Assembly (NCBI GenBank): GCA_963831385.1
Contig: CAWHPW010000022.1
Location: 1-64,000, forward strand
DNA from: JACVRX01 sp963831385
GTDB taxonomy: Bacteria > Actinomycetota > Actinomycetes > Jiangellales > Jiangellaceae
Reading direction: 5' to 3'
Length of the DNA: 64,000 nt
The position numbers were made by a program, and so were the translations under genes. Of this stretch, positions 17,257 through 25,947 are shown in pieces (positions within the stretch are counted from its first letter, which is position 1; each line of letters starts with the position of its first letter). The notes under the pieces were generated by a model that saw nothing but the letters and a program-made list of their open reading frames with translations, made no database searches and was not told the DNA's origin.

Positions 17257-19965
17257 TCAGCGGCTGTCGCTGCCCCCGGCCCGGCCCGCGTGGACAGAGG
17301 CACGCCCTGCCTCCAGGCGCGCGATCGGCACCCGGAACGGAGAGCACGACACGTAGTCCAGCCCGACCGCCTCGAAGAAGTGGATCGAGTCGGGGTCGCC
17401 CCCATGCTCGCCGCAGATTCCCAGCTTGAGGTCTGGTCGTGCCTTGCGACCCTGCTCGACCGCCATCGAGACCAGGCCACCGACACCGTCGATGTCGAGC
17501 GACTCGAACGGGCTGACCCCGAAAATGCCGTGCTCCAGGTACTCGGTGAAGAACGACGCCTCGACGTCGTCTCGGGAGAAGCCCCAGGTCGTCTGAGTCA
17601 GGTCGTTGGTTCCGAAAGAGAAGAAGTCGGCTGCCTCCGCGATTTGGCCCGCGGTGATGCACGCCCGCGGCAGCTCGATCATGGTGCCGATCAGGAACGA
17701 CAGATCGACCCCTACGTCGGCTCCGACCTCCGCGACGGTCGCCGCGGCCATCTCCCGGATGGATTCCAGCTCCTGGACGGCCGCCACCAGCGGCACCATG
17801 ATTTCCGGCTGCGGATCCAGCCCGCGCTTCAGCAGCGTCGCCGCCGCCTCGGCGATGGCCCTGACCTGCAGCGAGAACAAGCCCGGCACCACCAGTCCGA
17901 GCCGCACTCCGCGCATGCCGAGCATCGGGTTCTGCTCGTGTAGCCGCTGCACCTCAGCCAACAGTGCCGCAGCCTCCTTGTCCGCCTCGCCCGCGGCCTC
18001 GGCCACCGCGACCTGTACCGAGAGTTCGGTGTAGTCCGGCAGGAACTCGTGTAACGGCGGGTCCAGCAGCCGAATGGTGACCGGGTAGCCGTCCATCGCC
18101 TCGAGGATCTCGGTGAAGTCCTGTCGTTGCGGAGGCAGCAGCTCATCGAGGGCGGCGGATCGCTCATCGTCGGTCTGCGCCAAGATGACCCGCTCGACGA
18201 TCTTCCTCCGGTCCCCCAGGAACATGTGCTCGGTGCGGCACAGGCCAATTCCCGCCGCGCCGAGGATGCGGGCTCGCTTGGCGTCCTCGGGAGTGTCCGC
18301 GTTGGCCCGGACGCCCAGCCGTCGTCGCTCGTCGGCGTGGGTCATCAGCCGTTGGACGGCACCGACAACCTCGCCGTCGACTGTGGAAAGGCCTTCTGGT
18401 TCGTCGCCTTGCAAAGCCCCGACGACTGCGCTCGGTACGACCGGCACCTCGCCGAGAAAGACCTCGCCGGTCCCGCCGTCGATGGAGATGACGTCGCCCT
18501 CGCTGACCCGCACGCCGTCGTCGGTCGTGAACTCACGCGCGGCGTGGTCGACTCGCAGCGCCTCTGCGCCCACGACGCAGGTGCGGCCCATGCCGCGGGC
18601 CACCACGGCAGCATGACTGGTCTTGCCACCGCGCGAGGTCAAGATGCCCTTGGCAGCGACCATTCCGCGCAGGTCATCGGGATTGGTCTCCCGGCGTACC
18701 AGGATGACGGTCTCGCCTCGGTCGGCCCAATCGGCCGCCCGCTGTGAGTCGAAGATGGCCTTGCCGACGGCGGCGCCGGGGCTCGCGGCCATGCCCTTGC
18801 CGATCCGCTCGCGCGGAGCCTGCGGGTCGAACTGCGGGAACAGCAACATGGCGAGCTGGTCGCCCGTCACGCGCGACAGTGCTTCGTCCTCGTCGATGAG
18901 CCCCTCGTCGACGAGTTGGCCGGCAATGCGGAACGCTGCTGCCGCGGTGCGCTTCCCCACCCGGGTCTGCAGCATCCACAGCTTGCCGCGCTCGATCGTG
19001 AACTCGATGTCGCACAAGTCCTGGTAGTGCCGCTCCAGCGTCGACATGATCTCCAGGAGCTGGTCGTAGGACGCCTTGTCCAACTGCTCGAGCTCGGCGA
19101 GTGACAACGTGTTCCGGATTCCCGCGACGACGTCCTCGCCCTGGGCGTTGGCCAGGTAGTCGCCGTACACACCCTGCTGCCCGGTCGCCGGGTCCCGGGT
19201 GAAGGCGACGCCGGTGCCGGAGTCGGGCCCCAGGTTGCCGAACACCATGGCAACGATGTTGACCGCCGTGCCGAGATCCTCCGGAATGCGCTCCTGCCGA
19301 CGGTAGAGGCGGGCGCGGTCGGTGTTCCACGAGTCGAAAACTGCTCGGACGGCGAGGTCGAGCTGCTCTCGCGGGTTCTGCGGGAAGTCCCGGCCGGAGT
19401 CGTCCCGCACGACATGCTTGAACTCGTCCACGAGCTTCCGCAGGTCGTCGACGTCGAGATCGACGTCGGATTCCACTCCCTTGGCCTGCTTCGCCTGGTC
19501 GAGTCGCTCCTCGAACCGGTCGCCGTCGATGCCCAATACGGTCTTGCCGAACATCTGCAGGAGCCGTCGATACGAGTCCCAGGCGAACCGGTCATCGCCG
19601 GCATTGGCGGCAAGCCCGTCGACCGACTCGTCGGTGAGCCCGACGTTGAGGACCGTGTCCATCATTCCCGGCATGGAGAACTTCGCACCGCTTCGAACCG
19701 AGACCAGCAACGGGTCCTGGGGATCTCCCAGTTGCTTTCCCATGCTTTCTTGCAGAGCCGTTAGATGACTGTCGACCTCGCCGGCGAGGCTTTCGGGCTC
19801 GCTTCCCGTCGCCAGGTAGTGCCGGCACGCCTCGGTGGTGATCGTGAACCCGGGTGGGACCGGCAGCCCTAGGTTCGTCATCTCGGCGAGGTTTGCTCCC
19901 TTGCCACCCAGCAGGTCCTTCTGGTCTTTGCTGCCCTGCGAGAAGTTGAAGACGTACTGCGGCAC
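17257..19965 (-). CDS. ppdK: Pyruvate, phosphate dikinase
   Basis: 902 aa, normal length. Interconverts pyruvate, ATP and phosphate with phosphoenolpyruvate, AMP and pyrophosphate. N-terminal ATP-grasp domain begins FSQGSKDQKDLLGGKGANLA and contains SVRSGAKFSMPGMMDTVLN. The swivelling phosphohistidine domain has GGKTSHAAVVARGMGR with the catalytic His near residue 450. The C-terminal PEP/pyruvate barrel contains LCRTEHMF, IGTMIELPRACI, FSFGTNDLTQ and the catalytic Cys in DYVSCSPFRVPIAR. GTG start at 19965. No regulatory PDRP gene is adjacent. Confidence 0.96.
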   Translation of the reverse strand: MPQYVFNFSQGSKDQKDLLGGKGANLAEMTNLGLPVPPGFTITTEACRHYLATGSEPESLAGEVDSHLTALQESMGKQLGDPQDPLLVSVRSGAKFSMPGMMDTVLNVGLTDESVDGLAANAGDDRFAWDSYRRLLQMFGKTVLGIDGDRFEERLDQAKQAKGVESDVDLDVDDLRKLVDEFKHVVRDDSGRDFPQNPREQLDLAVRAVFDSWNTDRARLYRRQERIPEDLGTAVNIVAMVFGNLGPDSGTGVAFTRDPATGQQGVYGDYLANAQGEDVVAGIRNTLSLAELEQLDKASYDQLLEIMSTLERHYQDLCDIEFTIERGKLWMLQTRVGKRTAAAAFRIAGQLVDEGLIDEDEALSRVTGDQLAMLLFPQFDPQAPRERIGKGMAASPGAAVGKAIFDSQRAADWADRGETVILVRRETNPDDLRGMVAAKGILTSRGGKTSHAAVVARGMGRTCVVGAEALRVDHAAREFTTDDGVRVSEGDVISIDGGTGEVFLGEVPVVPSAVVGALQGDEPEGLSTVDGEVVGAVQRLMTHADERRRLGVRANADTPEDAKRARILGAAGIGLCRTEHMFLGDRRKIVERVILAQTDDERSAALDELLPPQRQDFTEILEAMDGYPVTIRLLDPPLHEFLPDYTELSVQVAVAEAAGEADKEAAALLAEVQRLHEQNPMLGMRGVRLGLVVPGLFSLQVRAIAEAAATLLKRGLDPQPEIMVPLVAAVQELESIREMAAATVAEVGADVGVDLSFLIGTMIELPRACITAGQIAEAADFFSFGTNDLTQTTWGFSRDDVEASFFTEYLEHGIFGVSPFESLDIDGVGGLVSMAVEQGRKARPDLKLGICGEHGGDPDSIHFFEAVGLDYVSCSPFRVPIARLEAGRASVHAGRAGGSDSR

Positions 19966-20052
19966 CGGTCGGCCCTCCGAATTGTGATCTGGCCGGAGCC
20001 TAGCCTGCCGCTCACCCGAGCCCGTAAGTTCCTCGGCTGCCAGCCGTGACCG

Positions 20053-21198
20053 TCAGCCGCCGGAGATGCCAAGCTCGGCGTCGGCCAGATCACTGGTGGC
20101 ACCGATCGGGTCGTCGAGCCACCCCTGCGGAAGTGACACGGTTCGCGGGCTCCCTTGCCGTCCGCGCGGGACACCGATCTCCGTGACCGGAAACGGCTGT
20201 CCCGGGTCGAGACGCCCGAGCAGGGTGTCAAGCTCGGCCAATGTCGAGACCATGCCGAGCGGCGCCCGGACCTCCGATCCGACCGCGAAGCCCTTGAGGT
20301 ACCACGCCATGTGCTTGCGCATGTCACGCAGCCCGCGGTCCTCGCCCAGCAAGTCAGCGAGCAGTTCCGCATGCCGGCGGATCATGGCGGCGACCTCGCC
20401 CAGCGCAGGCAGCGGCGGCGCAGGAAGGCCCGCAAACGCAGCCGCAAGATCGCGGAACAGCCACGGCCGGCCGAGGCAGCCTCGGCCGACGACGACACCG
20501 TCCGCTCCGGTGCGCTCCATCAAGTGCAGGGCATCGGTGGCCTCCCAGATGTCGCCGTTGCCGAGGACGGGAATGTCGACGTGCTGCCGAAGCCGGGCGA
20601 TCGATCCCCAGTCCGCGGCGCCTGAGTAGTGCTGCGCCGCTGTCCTTCCGTGCAGGGCGATCGCCGCGCAGCCGGCGTCCTGGGCGATCCGGCCGGCGTC
20701 GAGGTAGGTCAGGTTCTGCTCGTCGATTCCCTTGCGGGTCTTCATCGTGACGGGGATGCCGGATGGGGTAGCTGCGGCCACTGCTGCTCGCAGGATGCGA
20801 TCCAGGAGCCCGCGCTTGTACGGCAACGCCGCGCCACCGCCGCGACGGGTCACCTTCGGCACCGGGCAGCCGAAGTTCAGGTCGACATGCGCGACGCCGT
20901 GTTCGGCGACGAGAATCCGCACCGCCTCACCCACAAAGTGCGGATCGACGCCGTACAGCTGAACCGACCGAACTCGCTCGGTCGAGTCGAATACGAGCAT
21001 GGCCAAGGTCTTCTCGTCGCGCTCGACCACGCCGCGTGAAGTGATCATTTCGCTGACGTACAGCCCGGCACCCTGCTCGGCGCACAGCCGGCGGAATGCC
21101 GCGTTGGTGATTCCGGCCATTGGTGCCAGCACCACAGGCGGGGACACGTCGATAGGGCCGAGCCGTAGCGGTCGGGTCAACGTCGTCGGCACGGACAT
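20053..21198 (-). CDS. dusB: tRNA-dihydrouridine synthase (DusB-like)
   Basis: 381 aa. FMN-dependent TIM-barrel enzyme that reduces uridines in the tRNA D-loop. PPVVLAPMAGITNAAFRRLC opens the barrel; the catalytic cysteine is in VDLNFGCPVPKVTRRGGGAA; substrate and FMN loops include IPVTMKTRKGID, AIALHGRTAAQHYSG, IPVLGNGDI and GVVVGRGCLGRPWLF. The last about 70 residues form the helical RNA-binding domain. ATG start. It is 87 nt upstream of ppdK on the same strand. Assignment to the DusB-like branch is by overall pattern. Confidence 0.93.
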   Translation of the reverse strand: MSVPTTLTRPLRLGPIDVSPPVVLAPMAGITNAAFRRLCAEQGAGLYVSEMITSRGVVERDEKTLAMLVFDSTERVRSVQLYGVDPHFVGEAVRILVAEHGVAHVDLNFGCPVPKVTRRGGGAALPYKRGLLDRILRAAVAAATPSGIPVTMKTRKGIDEQNLTYLDAGRIAQDAGCAAIALHGRTAAQHYSGAADWGSIARLRQHVDIPVLGNGDIWEATDALHLMERTGADGVVVGRGCLGRPWLFRDLAAAFAGLPAPPLPALGEVAAMIRRHAELLADLLGEDRGLRDMRKHMAWYLKGFAVGSEVRAPLGMVSTLAELDTLLGRLDPGQPFPVTEIGVPRGRQGSPRTVSLPQGWLDDPIGATSDLADAELGISGG

Positions 21199-21307
21199 CC
21201 AGCCATTGTCGCGTTCCGCGGCGCCCAGCCCGACGTGCCGGACCCTTGATCGCTGTTCCGTCGAGTTCGATGCTGACTGCGTCGGCCTGAGTCGACCCGA
21301 AACGATC

Positions 21308-21589
21308 TCAGCGGACGATGCGCGCGATCAGTCCTCCGATCGCGAGATACACCAGGAGGCCGATCCCCCAATTGACCACGACCTCACGCTCAGCGGTGTC
21401 CTGCGGGAACATGCCCTGGAACGGTGTCGTGAGGAAGTCGCCGACCGTGACGATGGCGCCGACGATCATGTTGTCCTGGTTGGCGCCGGTCAACACGAGC
21501 ACCATCGCCAGCGCGATGAAGGCGGCGATGACACCGGTGATCACGAGCACGACCGTCGCGGCGGAATAGCGGGTCGCTGTGCGGACCAT
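21308..21589 (-). CDS. Small two- to three-helix membrane protein, unknown function
   Basis: 93 aa with hydrophobic segments near residues 10-34, 42-55 (weaker) and 74-90, ending in a short basic tail. ATG start with GAGAGGA about 10 nt upstream. The arrangement, with a DNMIVGAIVTVGDFLTTPFQ linker between the helices, is one I know from small actinobacterial YGGT-like or uncharacterised proteins near glyS or dus, but no named domain can be assigned. A GC-rich hairpin lies between it and glyS. Confidence 0.65.
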   Translation of the reverse strand: MVRTATRYSAATVVLVITGVIAAFIALAMVLVLTGANQDNMIVGAIVTVGDFLTTPFQGMFPQDTAEREVVVNWGIGLLVYLAIGGLIARIVR

Positions 21590-21612
21590 GGTCCGTCGTC
21601 CTCTCAGGGGAG

Positions 21613-21634
21613 GTCACGGCGCTCCAGCCGTGAC
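21613..21634 (-). terminator. Hairpin between glyS and the small membrane protein gene
   Basis: GTCACGGC - GCTCCA - GCCGTGAC: a perfect 8-bp stem with a 6-nt loop, 51 nt beyond the glyS stop. No T-run follows, so it is a candidate terminator or attenuator at best. Confidence 0.4.
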
Positions 21635-21684
21635 TGTGACCACCTCTTGCCCATCGCAGCGCATCGGCGAAACGCAGAATCTGG

Positions 21685-23070
21685 TCAGCAGCCAGGCAGA
21701 CGCTCGCTGAGATAGGTCACGACCCCGTCGAGACCGACCCGGTCCTGGCGCATCGAGTCGCGCTCGCGGACCGTCACGGCATCGTCGGTCAACGTGTCGA
21801 AGTCGACGGTGATGCAGAACGGTGTTCCGACTTCGTCCTGGCGCCGATACCGACGGCCGATCGCGCCGGCGTCGTCGAACTCGACGTTCCACCGGGAGCG
21901 CAACGTCGCTGACAGGTCACGCGCCTTCGGCGAGAGGTCGGCGTGGCGCGAGAGCGGCAGCACCGCGACCTTCACCGGCGCAAGCCGGGCGTCGAACCGG
22001 AGCACGGTCCGTTTGTCCACCCCGCCCTTGGTGTTCGGCGCCTCGTCCATGTCGTAGGCGTCGAGGAGGAATGCCAATACCGACCGGGTGAGGCCGGCCG
22101 CCGGCTCGATGACGTACGGCGTCCAGCGCTCGCCTTTCTCCTGGTCGAAGTACGACAGGTCGACACCGGTGTGCTTGCTGTGTGTCGTCAGGTCGAAGTC
22201 GGTGCGGTTGGCGATGCCTTCGAGCTCGGCGAACTCGGTGCCGCCGAACCGGAATCGGTACTCGAGGTCGACCGTGCGCTTGGAGTAGTGCGAGAGCTTC
22301 TCTTTGGGGTGCTCGTACTGCCGTAGGTTCTCGGGCTTGATGCCCAGACCGACGTACCAGTTGAAGCGTTCGTTCAGCCAGTACTCGTGCCACTCCTCGT
22401 CGGTGCCGGGCTCGACGAAGTACTCCATTTCCATCATCTCGAACTCACGGGTGCGGAAGATGAAGTTGCCGGGCGTGATCTCGTTGCGGAAACCCTTGCC
22501 CACCTGGGCAATGCCGAACGGCGGCTTGCGCCGAGACGAGTTCATGACCGACAGGAAGTTCGTGAAGATCCCCTGGGCTGTCTCCGGGCGGAGATAGTGC
22601 AGCCCCTCGTCTGACTCGACCGGGCCGAGGTAGGTCTTGAGCAGGCCGTTGAACATCCTGGGTTCGGTGAACTTGCCCTTGACGCCGCAGTCCGGGCAGT
22701 TGATGTCGGCGAGACCGTTCTTCGGCAGCTGCCCGTGCTTGGCTTCGTACGCCTCCTCGAGCTGGTCGGCCCGAAACCGGTGATGGCAGTTGTGGCATTC
22801 GGTCAGCGGGTCGACGAAGGCGTCGACGTGCCCAGAGGCGACCCACACCTCCCGCGGCAGGATGACCGCTGAGTCGATGCCGACGACGTCCTCGCGTGTC
22901 TGCACCGTCGAGCGCCACCACTCGCGGCGGATGTTCTCCTTGAGCTCGACGCCCAGCGGCCCGTAGTCCCAGGCTGACCTGGTGCCGCCGTAGATCTCGC
23001 CGGTCGGGTAGACGAACCCACGGCGCTTGGCGAGGGAGACGATGGAATCGATGCTGTGGTTGGCGGCCAC
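21685..23070 (-). CDS. glyS: Glycine--tRNA ligase (dimeric, single-subunit type)
   Basis: 461 aa. Charges tRNA-Gly. Class II core with LAKRRGFVYPTGEIYGGTRS at the start and ETAQGIFTNFLSV as motif 2 region; GKGFRNEITPGNFIFRTREF is the motif 2 loop. The insert near residues 92-130 carries CHNCHHRF and NCPDCG, a zinc-binding-like pattern common in actinobacterial homologues. Motif 3 is in EPAAGLTRSVLAFLLDAYD; the C-terminal anticodon-binding domain follows (VKVAVLPLSRHADLSPKARD). ATG start. Divergent from the ArsR gene. Confidence 0.95.
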   Translation of the reverse strand: MAANHSIDSIVSLAKRRGFVYPTGEIYGGTRSAWDYGPLGVELKENIRREWWRSTVQTREDVVGIDSAVILPREVWVASGHVDAFVDPLTECHNCHHRFRADQLEEAYEAKHGQLPKNGLADINCPDCGVKGKFTEPRMFNGLLKTYLGPVESDEGLHYLRPETAQGIFTNFLSVMNSSRRKPPFGIAQVGKGFRNEITPGNFIFRTREFEMMEMEYFVEPGTDEEWHEYWLNERFNWYVGLGIKPENLRQYEHPKEKLSHYSKRTVDLEYRFRFGGTEFAELEGIANRTDFDLTTHSKHTGVDLSYFDQEKGERWTPYVIEPAAGLTRSVLAFLLDAYDMDEAPNTKGGVDKRTVLRFDARLAPVKVAVLPLSRHADLSPKARDLSATLRSRWNVEFDDAGAIGRRYRRQDEVGTPFCITVDFDTLTDDAVTVRERDSMRQDRVGLDGVVTYLSERLPGC

Positions 23071-23146
23071 GAGGTGGTCACTCCATCCGGCTGGCGGTCG
23101 GCGAGGCTGAGCAGGCGAACAGGGTATCGGGTGTCCGGATCGAGGC

Positions 23147-23183
23147 TTGACGCCGTATTATGTAAGCGATAGCTTACGTAAGC
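23147..23183 (+). promoter_or_regulatory. ArsR-type operator over a predicted leaderless promoter
   Basis: A perfect inverted repeat GTAAGC-GATA-GCTTAC at 23162-23177 is followed by a third half-site GTAAGC at 23178-23183. TTGACG at 23147-23152 is spaced 17 nt from TAGCTT at 23170-23175, a good -35/-10 pair that predicts transcription starting at or next to the ATG at 23185. The operator covers the -10 box, as expected for an autorepressor. Confidence 0.65.
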
Positions 23184-23184
23184 C

Positions 23185-23502
23185 ATGACTTACGAGGAAG
23201 CTCTCAGCGCCATCGACGATCCGACCCGCCGGCTGCTGCTGGAGCGGCTGACGGCTGGCCCTCGATCGGCAGGTGAGCTGGCCGAGGGGCTACCGATGAG
23301 CCGGCCGGCCGTGTCCCAGCACCTCCGCGTGCTGAGAGAAGCCCGATTGGTCAACGAACAGCGTGAGGGCACCAAGCGGGTCTACCGCCTCGACCCCCGA
23401 GGTCTGTCCCAGCTTCGCACGTACTTCGACGGCTTCTGGCAACGCGCCATGGCCGACTTCAAGGACTCGGCCGACCACGACTCTCAAGGAGAACGGAAAT
23501 GA
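23185..23502 (+). CDS. ArsR-family winged-helix repressor
   Basis: 105 aa. Winged-helix DNA-binding domain: LSAIDDPTRRLLLERLTAGP, then AGELAEGLPMSRPAVSQHLR as the recognition helix, then LVNEQREGTKRVYRLDP as the wing. No cysteine ligands for arsenic or metals are present, so it belongs to the metal-independent ArsR subgroup typically paired with SRPBCC/AHSA1 genes. The ATG coincides with the predicted transcription start (leaderless). Its stop overlaps the next gene by four bases (ATGA), so the two are coupled. The overlapping palindrome suggests autorepression. Confidence 0.9.
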   Translation: MTYEEALSAIDDPTRRLLLERLTAGPRSAGELAEGLPMSRPAVSQHLRVLREARLVNEQREGTKRVYRLDPRGLSQLRTYFDGFWQRAMADFKDSADHDSQGERK

Positions 23503-24254
23503 ATACTCAGACGACGATGCCGCCCGTGCGCAAGACGGTGACCGTCAAGCAGCCGCTGGACCGGGCCTTTGCCCTGTTCACCGGCCGGATCGCCGACTGG
23601 TGGCCCAGCGCAGGCGTCACCGGCGGTGATCCCGTCGCGCGGCCGGGGACTGTGGTGCTCGAGCCGCGGCCGCACGGCAAGATCTATCGGCGCCACGACG
23701 ACGGCTCGATCGAGTTCTGGGGCGACGTGCAGGTTTGGGAACCGCCCCATCGGCTGGTTCTGGTGTGGCAGCCCGCCGGTGGAATGTCCGCCCCGACCGA
23801 GGTCGAAGTCCTGTTCACACCGGCGGACGACGGCACCCGGGTCGAGCTCGAGCACCGCGGATGGGACCGGCTCGGCGACCACGCGACGACAGCCCGCACC
23901 GAGTACGACACCCACTGGGATGACGTACTCCGGACCTACGCCGCCGCCGGGCACGAGAACGGCTCGGCCATCGCCTCATTGATCCTCGGCATCACCAGCG
24001 TGGTGGTGCCGTTCCTCGGGTTCCTCGCTGCTCCGTTCGCGATCATCTTCGGCATTGCCGGCCGCCGGCGCGCCCGTGAGGGAGCCCGTCAGGGCGGACT
24101 CGCGACGGCTGGGCTGACCCTCGGCGCAATCGGCTTCGTCCTTTGGGGCGTGCTGATCGTCGGAGGTGCCCTCGTCTTCGTGCAGTCCTATTCCGACGGC
24201 CAGGACGAACAGGTGCCGGTCGAGCCCGTTCCCACCGGTCAGATCGGCGAATGA
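23499..24254 (+). CDS. SRPBCC (AHSA1-like) domain fused to a DUF4190-like membrane domain
   Basis: 251 aa. Residues 8-148 form an SRPBCC/START-like hydrophobic-pocket domain of the AHSA1 type (VTVKQPLDRAFALFTGRIAD to EYDTHWDDVLRTYAAA). Residues about 152-225 form a DUF4190-like two-helix membrane domain: SAIASLILGITSVVVPFLGF, AIIFGIAGRRRAREG, GLATAGLTLGAIGFVLWGVL. A short acidic tail ends the protein. ArsR-SRPBCC pairs are common; the membrane extension on the SRPBCC partner is unusual. I found no frameshift or stop that would make it two genes. Ligand unknown. Confidence 0.85.
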   Translation: MNTQTTMPPVRKTVTVKQPLDRAFALFTGRIADWWPSAGVTGGDPVARPGTVVLEPRPHGKIYRRHDDGSIEFWGDVQVWEPPHRLVLVWQPAGGMSAPTEVEVLFTPADDGTRVELEHRGWDRLGDHATTARTEYDTHWDDVLRTYAAAGHENGSAIASLILGITSVVVPFLGFLAAPFAIIFGIAGRRRAREGARQGGLATAGLTLGAIGFVLWGVLIVGGALVFVQSYSDGQDEQVPVEPVPTGQIGE

Positions 24255-24276
24255 CCGCCGTCCCCGATCCGCCTGG

Positions 24277-24320
24277 TGATCATGCCGGTGGTCCGACGGT
24301 CGCAATAGTCGGCATGATCA
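24277..24320. terminator. Inverted repeat between convergent genes, candidate bidirectional terminator
   Basis: TGATCATGCCG (24277-24287) and CGGCATGATCA (24310-24320) form a perfect 11-bp stem with a 22-nt loop. It lies between the stop of the SRPBCC gene (+) and the YibE/F gene (-), whose TGA lies inside the right arm. No T-run. Confidence 0.45.
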
Positions 24321-25511
24321 TGCGATGGGGACGCTGGCGCCAGCATGGGCACGCCGGACCCGCGCGACCCGCGGACGCTCACGAACGACGAGCGCTGCGA
24401 TCAGCGTCGTCACCGGGACGGCCGCGACGATCCCCAGCCCGCCGACCAGAGCGCGAACGACCTCCTGGGCCACCAGCTCCGTCGTCACCGTATCCAGCGG
24501 GCCCTGTCCGGACCCGGCAAAAAGCAGCAAGAGCGTCAACGAGGCGCCGGCGTAGGCAAGCACCAGGGTGTTGACAGCCGCCGATACGTGCTCGCGCCCG
24601 ATTCGCAGCCCGGCGGAGAACAGCGTGCGCCGCGAGGCCGCCGGGTCGGCGTCGGCAAGCTCCCACACGGCCGCTGTCTGGGTCACCGTGACGTCGTCGA
24701 GCACACCCAGAGCTCCGATCACCAGACCGGCGAGCAGCAGACCGCGCAGGTCGATGCTCTCCCCGAGCGCTGCCAGGTACGGTGCCGAGTCGTCGGCCAG
24801 GCCGGTGAACCGGCCGGCCGAGGTGAACAGCAATCCCAGCAGGCCGGTCAGACTGAGACTGATCAGAGTTCCCAGCAGCGAGACGGAGGTACGCAGCGAG
24901 ATTCCGTGCGAGAGGTAGAGGGTGACGATCATGATGGCCGACCCACCGACCACGGCCACGGCCAGCGGCGGCTGGCCGTCGAGCAGCGCCGGCAGCACGA
25001 ACACGATCAAGATCACGACAGACAGCGCCAAGCTGGCCAGTGCCGCAACCCCACGCCACCGGGACAGCGCGATGACAGCGAGAGCGAACGTGGCAGCGAG
25101 CGCAAACAGCGGCCATGCCCGCTGCCGGTCGATGAGCGAATAGCGGCTTTCGATCGGTTGGTCATCCGCCGCCGCTATCACCACAGCATCGCCCGGCTCG
25201 AACACGGGCGCTCCTTCGCCAAAGGGCACTGGCATCACGACGTCGACACCCTGGTCCGGGCCAGAATCGATCCGCACCGTCGCATCCAGGCACGCCTCAC
25301 CGGACTCTGTGCCTTCGCACTCCTGGATGTCGAGGATGGTCGCGTCGGCCCGCTGAGCCCCTTCGATCTGTGGCCGATCTCCGTCGGGCCACAGCAGCAC
25401 CATCCCGACGACCGTGGCGAGTATCAGTGGCAACAGGATCACGACGACGGTGCGCCGCACCGTCGGGGCGGAGGGCAGGCCGGCCTCGCCCGCGTGCTGG
25501 CCATGTGTCAT
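24318..25511 (-). CDS. YibE/F family membrane protein
   Basis: 397 aa. One helix near the N-terminus (residues 20-42), then an extracytoplasmic beta-rich domain (about 45-130) containing DIQECEG and two cysteines. Seven or more helices follow, with GVAALASLALSVVILIVFVL, ALGVLDDVTVTQTAAVWELA and HVSAAVNTLVLAYAGASLTL. This is the YibE/F pattern, including the conserved LDDVTVTQ segment. Function is not established; these are multi-pass membrane proteins. It starts within the stop of the upstream monooxygenase-like gene (4-nt overlap), so both come from one mRNA. Confidence 0.9.
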   Translation of the reverse strand: MTHGQHAGEAGLPSAPTVRRTVVVILLPLILATVVGMVLLWPDGDRPQIEGAQRADATILDIQECEGTESGEACLDATVRIDSGPDQGVDVVMPVPFGEGAPVFEPGDAVVIAAADDQPIESRYSLIDRQRAWPLFALAATFALAVIALSRWRGVAALASLALSVVILIVFVLPALLDGQPPLAVAVVGGSAIMIVTLYLSHGISLRTSVSLLGTLISLSLTGLLGLLFTSAGRFTGLADDSAPYLAALGESIDLRGLLLAGLVIGALGVLDDVTVTQTAAVWELADADPAASRRTLFSAGLRIGREHVSAAVNTLVLAYAGASLTLLLLFAGSGQGPLDTVTTELVAQEVVRALVGGLGIVAAVPVTTLIAALVVRERPRVARVRRAHAGASVPIA

Positions 25512-25879
25512 CGCAGGTCGAAGTCCGTTGCGACAGCCGGAGCCGCGGCCTCGCCGACGCCCACCACGCTCGCGTCAGCCGCCAGTGCGGACCCGTCGCC
25601 GTCGGTCAGTAGTTCAAAAGCCGTCGGCTCGTCCAGCGCCGTAGCGAGCAGCGGCCCCACAGCCATCTTGACGTCGGGCGCCGAGAGCGCACGCCGGTAT
25701 GACCCGACGTCGTCCCACTCGCCGGTCAGGACCCACAAGGTCGGGTCGTCGACGGCTCGCCCGACATGACCGGAGCGCCACCCCGTACACGTCAAAAAGA
25801 CCGCCAGCACCGACTGTGCCTGGGACAAGAACGACGTCGCCTCACTCGGATCGACTCGGTGACGGGTGACGACCAGCAT
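25508..25879 (-). CDS. Antibiotic biosynthesis monooxygenase (ABM)-like dimeric alpha-beta barrel protein
   Basis: 123 aa. The first about 95 residues have the ferredoxin-like ABM pattern: MLVVTRHRVDPSEATSFLSQ, then GWRSGHVGRAVDDPTLWVLT, then EWDDVGSYRRALSAPDVK. The C-terminal 30 residues are Ala-rich. Members range from heme-degrading and quinone-forming monooxygenases to proteins of unknown role; no specific reaction can be inferred. ATG start with GAGGAG 7 nt upstream. It is coupled to the YibE/F gene and divergent from the DUF6703 gene across a short symmetrical promoter region. Confidence 0.75.
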   Translation of the reverse strand: MLVVTRHRVDPSEATSFLSQAQSVLAVFLTCTGWRSGHVGRAVDDPTLWVLTGEWDDVGSYRRALSAPDVKMAVGPLLATALDEPTAFELLTDGDGSALAADASVVGVGEAAAPAVATDFDLR

Positions 25880-25880
25880 T

Positions 25881-25946
25881 GCGCTCCTCGCGGTGCGAGA
25901 CCATGGTGGCGTCTCACCGTACGACCTTCGATCGCGCGAGGAGCGC
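25881..25946. promoter_or_regulatory. Symmetrical divergent promoter region with 12-bp inverted repeat
   Basis: GCGCTCCTCGCG at 25881-25892 and CGCGAGGAGCGC at 25935-25946 are perfect inverted copies, and each contains the ribosome-binding site of one divergent gene. Inside them, GGTGCGAGAC and GTCTCACC (25892-25919) form a second, imperfect symmetry. The whole 68-nt gap is therefore close to two-fold symmetric. Confidence 0.55.
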
Positions 25947-25947
25947 C

